From Acidobacteriota bacterium (lineage in GTDB: Bacteria > Acidobacteriota > Terriglobia > Terriglobales > Acidobacteriaceae): a DNA stretch of 10,825 nucleotides. Below the pieces are notes generated by a model that saw only the letters and a program-made list of their open reading frames with translations, was not told where the DNA came from and did no database searches. Made by a program: the position numbers and the translations under genes. Below, piece after piece: positions 7,386 to 10,825 of the stretch. Location: positions 1-10,825 of the forward strand of contig JAJYBW010000087.1 in NCBI GenBank assembly GCA_021778815.1, given 5' to 3'. The first letter of the stretch is position 1. Every line of letters begins with the position of its first letter.

Positions 7386-7462
7386 GGGCCTATAGCTCAA
7401 TCGGTTAGAGCAGAGCACTCATAATGCTTTGGTTCCAGGTTCGAGTCCTGGTGGGCCCACCA
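7386..7462 (+). tRNA. tRNA-Ile2 (anticodon CAT, lysidine type)
   Basis: A complete 77-nt cloverleaf with encoded CCA. The acceptor GGGCCTA pairs with TGGGCCC (one T-G wobble), the D stem is GCTC/GAGC, the anticodon arm is GAGCA-CTCATAA-TGCTT, and the T arm is CCAGG-TTCGAGT-CCTGG. The anticodon is CAT, which occurs in initiator Met, elongator Met and Ile2. The mismatch-free G1-C72 pair rules out the usual initiator. C4-G69 and C5-G68 in the acceptor stem are the pairs known to favour recognition by TilS, which converts C34 to lysidine so that the tRNA reads AUA as isoleucine. The sequence also follows the Ile2 pattern around GGTTAGAGCAG. Automatic annotation would probably label it tRNA-Met. 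It is a possible integration site for the accessory genes to its right. Confidence 0.93.
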
Positions 7463-7482
7463 AATCTCATTTTCCCGATCTT

Positions 7483-7500
7483 GGGTACTCTGCCGGTACA
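7483..7500 (+). repeat. Spaced motif GGGTAC-N6-GGTACA, right copy
   Basis: The sequence is GGGTAC TCTGCC GGTACA, starting 21 bases after the end of the tRNA and exactly 320 bases after the left copy. Only the hexamers are conserved; the spacer differs, as expected of a protein-binding site rather than of a recent duplication. Confidence 0.4.
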
Positions 7501-7585
7501 GTGCTCAGGTCATGTCGGATCAGGTTCTGTCAATTTGTAGAATTATCCTCATCATGATGAATTGCAAGAGTCAAGCCGGCCACCT

Positions 7586-8134
7586 ATGACCAAACGGCAT
7601 GCGCAGTCAAAGTCCACATGGACTGATGTTAAGGCCAAGCTCGCCAGCCTTGACCGGACCGAATTAACGAGCCTGATTCGTGACCTCTATGCTGCCCAGA
7701 AGGATAATCAAACCTCTCTTTACGCTCGGTTTGGCCTGGGCGATGGCGTTCTGAAGCCCTACAAGGAAATGCTGGATCGCTGGCTCTGGCCTGATGTATT
7801 GCGAAACCAAAATACTTCTGTGGCAAATGCCAAGAAGGCTATTTCCAGCTACCGCAAGGCTGTTGGCGATCCAAGGGGGCTTGCGGAATTGATGTTGTAC
7901 TACTGCGAATGTGCCGCGGGCTTCTGCAGTGATATTTGCTTGGATGATGAAGGTTATTTCAATGCGATGGTCAATATGTTCGAACAGGCGCTCAAAATGA
8001 CCCGTCTGCTGCCTGCAGGGGACCGTGACGCATTCATTGCTCGATTGGAAACTGTGCGCGCCACTGGCCATAATCTGGGATATGGCGTTGGCGATGACAT
8101 GGACTCTCTGCTTGCGGAATACGTCCGCGCCTAA
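7586..8134 (+). CDS. Small helical protein, DUF6155-like
   Basis: The product is 182 aa from ATG at 7586 (MTKRHAQSKSTW). A TTG at 7562 in the same frame would add 8 residues. Neither start has a clear Shine-Dalgarno; the ATG is preferred because the added residues are unlike a natural N-terminus. The protein is predicted almost wholly helical: W.DVKAKLASLDRTELTSLIRDLY near the N-terminus, then YKEMLDRW, then KKAISSYRKAVGDPRGLAELML. This order, and the later YFNAMVNMFEQAL helix, recall the DUF6155 group of uncharacterised proteins, from memory and not verified. A cysteine cluster CECAAGFCSDIC near residues 107-118 is unusual and might bind metal. It is the first gene after the tRNA, and a SEC-C protein gene follows 111 bases later on the same strand, so they may be expressed together. 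No enzyme motif is seen. Confidence 0.75.
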   Translation: MTKRHAQSKSTWTDVKAKLASLDRTELTSLIRDLYAAQKDNQTSLYARFGLGDGVLKPYKEMLDRWLWPDVLRNQNTSVANAKKAISSYRKAVGDPRGLAELMLYYCECAAGFCSDICLDDEGYFNAMVNMFEQALKMTRLLPAGDRDAFIARLETVRATGHNLGYGVGDDMDSLLAEYVRA

Positions 8135-8245
8135 CGGGCCATCGGCACCTCGTTTTTATCGTGAGTTGAAAATACGGGCACCATTGGCCCCAGACTCTGG
8201 CGGGAGTATTGACTTTGGCGACGCTGTTCACGATACGCTGGCATC

Positions 8246-9763
8246 ATGTGCTCTCTTCCTCGCGAGAAGACCGGAAGAAACGACCGCTGCCCCTGTGGTA
8301 GTGGCAAGAAATACAAACAGTGCTGCCTGTCAAACTCAATCAGCGTCTTCTCTGGCGCGGGGATAACAGACACGCCATGGAGCAGGCAGCGCGATGCCTC
8401 GGACCGCCTCACTGTGGATTTGCAGAGGACTCTCAAGCGCATCTCCGGCGACTTAGGTGACTTGGTGCTCGATGGCTGGATAGACTTCAACCAAGATGAA
8501 GATCCCGTCTTCTTGAGTGAAATGCCGCATGAACTCAGCATCTTCAGTCCCTATCTACTGTTCGAGTGGACCCCGGAGAAACCCCTTCGCCGGGGCGCGA
8601 AGAAGGCGCAGGGCGGCTTGGTTGTTGAGGCTTATCTGAAGAAAGCCGCAAACCGTCTTTCCGCTCTTGAGCACTTGATTTTGGAGCAGGCGATCACGCG
8701 TCCGGTTAGCTTCTATGAGATTATCCGCGTCCATCCCGGACGGGGTGCGGTGCTGCGCGACATTCTGATCGGTGAAGAGACCGAGGTTGAGGAGCATTCG
8801 GGAAGCGCGATGATGCGGCCGGGAGATGTGCTCTATGCACAGCTTTGGATATTGCCTGAGGTCGCAACATTGGGGCGCTCCGCGCCGATCCCCATCCCTC
8901 CTGACAGGAAGGTCGAGATCATCAAGCTGCGAGGACAGTTGCAGCGCAAGATCAAAAAGCAGAATCGGGAGCTTTCTGCTGCTGACCTGAGGCGGTATAC
9001 CGACGAGATTCGCGCCGTCTACCTCGATATTCGCGATTCCCTGAGCAAACCGCCGAAGCTGCAAAATACCGATGGGGAGCCGTTTCTCTCGCACAAGATC
9101 CATTTCAATACTCAATCGGCGCAGTCGACTTTTGACGCCCTCGCTTCTCTGGCTTGGGGGGTGACCAAGGAGGAGTTACTCGAAGAGGCGGAGCAGAACT
9201 CCGACGGTTCGCTGCGCAGCATTGAATTCGCATGGCTCAAAGAGGGAAACAAGATGCACCCGGCCTGGGAGACCACCGTCCTGGGCCATGTGAAGATCTT
9301 CGGAAAGACGCTGCTGGTGGAAGTGAACTCGGCCAACCGCGCTAGGCGGATTCGGAAAGAGATTGAGCTGCGCCTGGGCTCCCAGGCGACACTCGTCGGT
9401 ACGGAAACGGAATCGCAGGACCAGATGCTGAAGCAGGCTGGGGAGGGGAAGATCTTTCGCGGCGCTGAAAAGGAAATCGATGAAGACGATTTGATGCGCG
9501 ATCCAGAAATCCGCCGTCAGATCGAGGCGCAGGTGCAGAAACAGATCGAGGGATGGATTCGCACCAAGGTTCCCGCTCTGGGCGGGCGCACACCGTTGCA
9601 GGCCGTCGCCGATCCTGATGGTAGAGAGATGGTCGAGGCCCTGCTGCAAGGCTGGGAGCGCCAGAGCGAAAGCCTAGGGGGCGCAGGCATTGTGCGTCCG
9701 AATATCAACGCGCTGCGTCGCCTGCTCAATCTTCCGGTGAAGACGGAATTCCTCTTGAAGTGA
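8246..9763 (+). CDS. SEC-C zinc-motif protein of unknown function
   Basis: The product is 505 aa from ATG at 8246. The frame is closed by TGA 36 bases upstream and no other start lies between, so the start is well fixed although the ribosome site is weak. Near the N-terminus, GRNDRCPCGSGKKYKQCC (residues 10-27) is a SEC-C motif; C15, C17, C26 and C27 would bind zinc, as at the SecA C-terminus, where it mediates protein and ribosome contacts. The middle is a large unassigned alpha/beta region with a basic coiled-coil-prone segment around residues 222-265. The C-terminal part has a helical stretch (RRQIEAQVQKQIEGW) and then VPALGGRTPLQAVADPDGRE with VEALLQGWE (about 440-480), a block often found at the end of SEC-C proteins and somewhat like the DUF2384/MbcA-ParS antitoxin C-terminus. 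The last residues, NINALRRLLNLP, also fit that group. It is not SecA: there are no DEAD motor motifs. Its role is unknown; it may act with the preceding small gene. Confidence 0.88.
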   Translation: MCSLPREKTGRNDRCPCGSGKKYKQCCLSNSISVFSGAGITDTPWSRQRDASDRLTVDLQRTLKRISGDLGDLVLDGWIDFNQDEDPVFLSEMPHELSIFSPYLLFEWTPEKPLRRGAKKAQGGLVVEAYLKKAANRLSALEHLILEQAITRPVSFYEIIRVHPGRGAVLRDILIGEETEVEEHSGSAMMRPGDVLYAQLWILPEVATLGRSAPIPIPPDRKVEIIKLRGQLQRKIKKQNRELSAADLRRYTDEIRAVYLDIRDSLSKPPKLQNTDGEPFLSHKIHFNTQSAQSTFDALASLAWGVTKEELLEEAEQNSDGSLRSIEFAWLKEGNKMHPAWETTVLGHVKIFGKTLLVEVNSANRARRIRKEIELRLGSQATLVGTETESQDQMLKQAGEGKIFRGAEKEIDEDDLMRDPEIRRQIEAQVQKQIEGWIRTKVPALGGRTPLQAVADPDGREMVEALLQGWERQSESLGGAGIVRPNINALRRLLNLPVKTEFLLK

Positions 9764-9842
9764 GGCGACCCAGAAGCATACCGCCTGCTGCTTCAGCGAA
9801 GGGGGCCGTGCAAAGGCTGTGTTCTCTGGGACGCGAGTAAGA
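9764..9842. other. 79-nt gap between convergent genes
   Basis: The SEC-C gene and the ATPase gene end facing each other. The only structure seen is GAAGCA (9773-9778) with TGCTTC (9789-9794), a 6-bp stem with a 10-nt loop and no T tract, so a shared terminator is possible but poorly supported. Confidence 0.3.
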
Positions 9843-10825
9843 TTATGTGACCGACCACAACGCCTTCGCCAACTCGACGACACCGATGGCATCCGTTCTG
9901 TCGTCGAGCGGAAATCGCTCGGTTCCTGGATACGCATAGAATCGCTTCTGCGGATTGAGATCGGCGCAGGCGGAATGGAAGCCACGCTCGACCTTCGGTG
10001 CCATGGTACGTTTGACCTCAATGGCCCACAGTTCTCCGCCGGGCAGAGTGAGAAGAAGGTCCACTTCGGTTCCGTTCGAGGTTCGATAGTAGTGCGCCTC
10101 GGTTCCGTCCGGCGCGGCAGTAATCAGAGTCTCAATAACAAAGCTCTCCCAGGTTTGGCCCACGACCGGATGACCAAGCAGCGCTTCCTTATCGCGAATG
10201 CCGAGCAGCGCGTGCGCAATGCCGCTATCGCGGACATACACCTTGGGCGATTTGACCAGCCGCTTGCCAACATTTCGATGCCATGCCGGCAAGCGCCGGA
10301 CGAGCAGCAGATCCACTAGAAGATCAAGATAACCGGCGATCGTCTTGCCATCGACAGCCAGACCGCGCGCCAAGGTGGCGGCGTTATGAATCTGCGCCTG
10401 ATTGTGCGCCAGCATCGTCCAGAATCGCCGCAGGGTCTCAGCGGGAATGCGGGGGCCGAATTGCGGGATGTCGCGCTCCAGGTAGGTGCGAACAAAATTG
10501 CGCCGCCAAATCAGACTAAGGTCATCGGACTCGGCCAGAAAACTGCGCGGAAATCCACCCCTGACCCAGAGCATCTCAAGAAAGGCTGGCTCGATCTCCA
10601 AAGCATCGAAGGGGCCGAGTTCGAGATAAGAGATGCGCCCCGCCAGACTCTCGCCGGATTGCTTGAGCAGATCCATGGCTGCCGATCCAAGCAGTAGAAA
10701 CCGGCCGTTGGCTTTTCCCTGCCGCCGCCCCCGATCGATGATTCCACGCAACTGCTGAAAGAGTTCCGGCACGCGGTGAACCTCATCGAGGATGACCAAC
10801 TCGTTTTCGTGGTCCGCGAGGTACT
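9843..10825 (-). CDS. AAA_14/DUF4143-type ATPase (5' end beyond the window)
   Basis: About 327 C-terminal residues are present; the frame is open to the right edge, so the apparent TTG start at 10799 is internal. Proteins of this family are usually near 380-400 aa, so some 60-70 residues including the Walker A loop lie outside. Visible landmarks are the Walker B segment NELVILDEVHRVPELF, the following strand GRFLLLGSAAMDLLKQSGESLAGR (sensor region), LRGGFPRSFLA and the linker ERDIPQFG. Next is the DUF4143 part: a winged-helix-like NAATLARGLAVDGKTIAGYLDLL, then RLVKSPKVYVRDSGIAHALLG. The C-terminal end contains GTEVDLLL followed by LWAIEVKRT, spaced like the D...ExK core of PD-(D/E)XK folds. 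Such ATPases are common accessory genes with poorly known roles. It converges with the SEC-C gene and shares no operon with it. Confidence 0.93.
   Translation of the reverse strand, partial: YLADHENELVILDEVHRVPELFQQLRGIIDRGRRQGKANGRFLLLGSAAMDLLKQSGESLAGRISYLELGPFDALEIEPAFLEMLWVRGGFPRSFLAESDDLSLIWRRNFVRTYLERDIPQFGPRIPAETLRRFWTMLAHNQAQIHNAATLARGLAVDGKTIAGYLDLLVDLLLVRRLPAWHRNVGKRLVKSPKVYVRDSGIAHALLGIRDKEALLGHPVVGQTWESFVIETLITAAPDGTEAHYYRTSNGTEVDLLLTLPGGELWAIEVKRTMAPKVERGFHSACADLNPQKRFYAYPGTERFPLDDRTDAIGVVELAKALWSVT

Noticed and set aside
7303..7426. Shared octamer CTCATAAT at 7303-7310 and in the tRNA anticodon loop, considered as an att duplication
   Set aside because: Eight bases is too short and it falls in the anticodon arm, not at the 3' end, where integrases usually leave duplicates.
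7163..7500. Evenly spaced repeats considered as a degenerate CRISPR array
   Set aside because: Only two copies of an 18-nt motif with a tRNA between them; no repeat-spacer regularity and no cas genes.
8131..8541. Minus-strand frames over the start of the SEC-C gene
   Set aside because: The plus-strand frame contains the SEC-C motif; the antisense frame has no support.
8246..9763. SecA or SecA fragment, because of the SEC-C motif
   Set aside because: The motif is near the N-terminus and there are no SecA motor motifs. It is a stand-alone SEC-C protein.
9773..9794. Stem GAAGCA/TGCTTC as a bidirectional terminator
   Set aside because: Only 6 bp, 10-nt loop and no T tract on either strand; noted only as a possible structure.
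10283..10697. Plus-strand frames in the right end
   Set aside because: Antisense to the ATPase, whose Walker B and DUF4143 features fix the coding strand.

Overview
The window looks like a chromosomal stretch of a member of the Acidobacteriota (Terriglobia-like). This is inferred from three things: the style of the RHS/YD-repeat protein (its core ends in a NPQSLNLYAYVGNDP-type block that I associate with this phylum), short REP-like palindromic intergenic DNA, and the general gene style. No marker gene fixes the taxonomy.

Left half (1-6808, all on the minus strand): a very large Sec-exported RHS/YD-repeat protein (1911 aa, TTG start with a strong Shine-Dalgarno) is followed 18 bases later by a gene for a 238-aa exported protein of unknown function. 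Directly after that gene's single TAA stop, in the same reading frame, comes a 97-codon stretch that resembles the C-terminal tail of the big RHS protein, including its Q/N-rich linker. The order 'RHS core + tail / small secreted protein / displaced second tail' resembles the tip-exchange history known for Rhs and CDI loci. It makes the 238-aa protein a candidate partner or immunity protein, although no toxin fold is recognised. The displaced tail breaks off near a perfect-but-one palindrome at the left edge of the window. Inside the RHS protein, two tandem copies of a 94-aa beta-rich domain are inserted between YD repeats.

Middle (6809-7585): a gene-poor region. It holds the RHS upstream region with an inverted repeat carrying TTGACT boxes, a stretch with open frames that I do not believe is a gene, and a tRNA with anticodon CAT that is best read as tRNA-Ile2 (lysidine type). 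Two copies of a spaced motif, GGGTAC-N6-GGTACA, lie on either side of the tRNA exactly 320 bases apart. They could be binding sites left by a tyrosine integrase, but no integrase gene is visible.

Right half (7586-10825): two plus-strand genes follow the tRNA, a small helical protein (DUF6155-like from memory) and a 505-aa SEC-C zinc-motif protein. Facing them on the minus strand is the 3' part of an AAA_14/DUF4143-type ATPase that runs off the right edge. This has the look of accessory cargo beside a tRNA. The functions of these three proteins are not established by the sequence alone.
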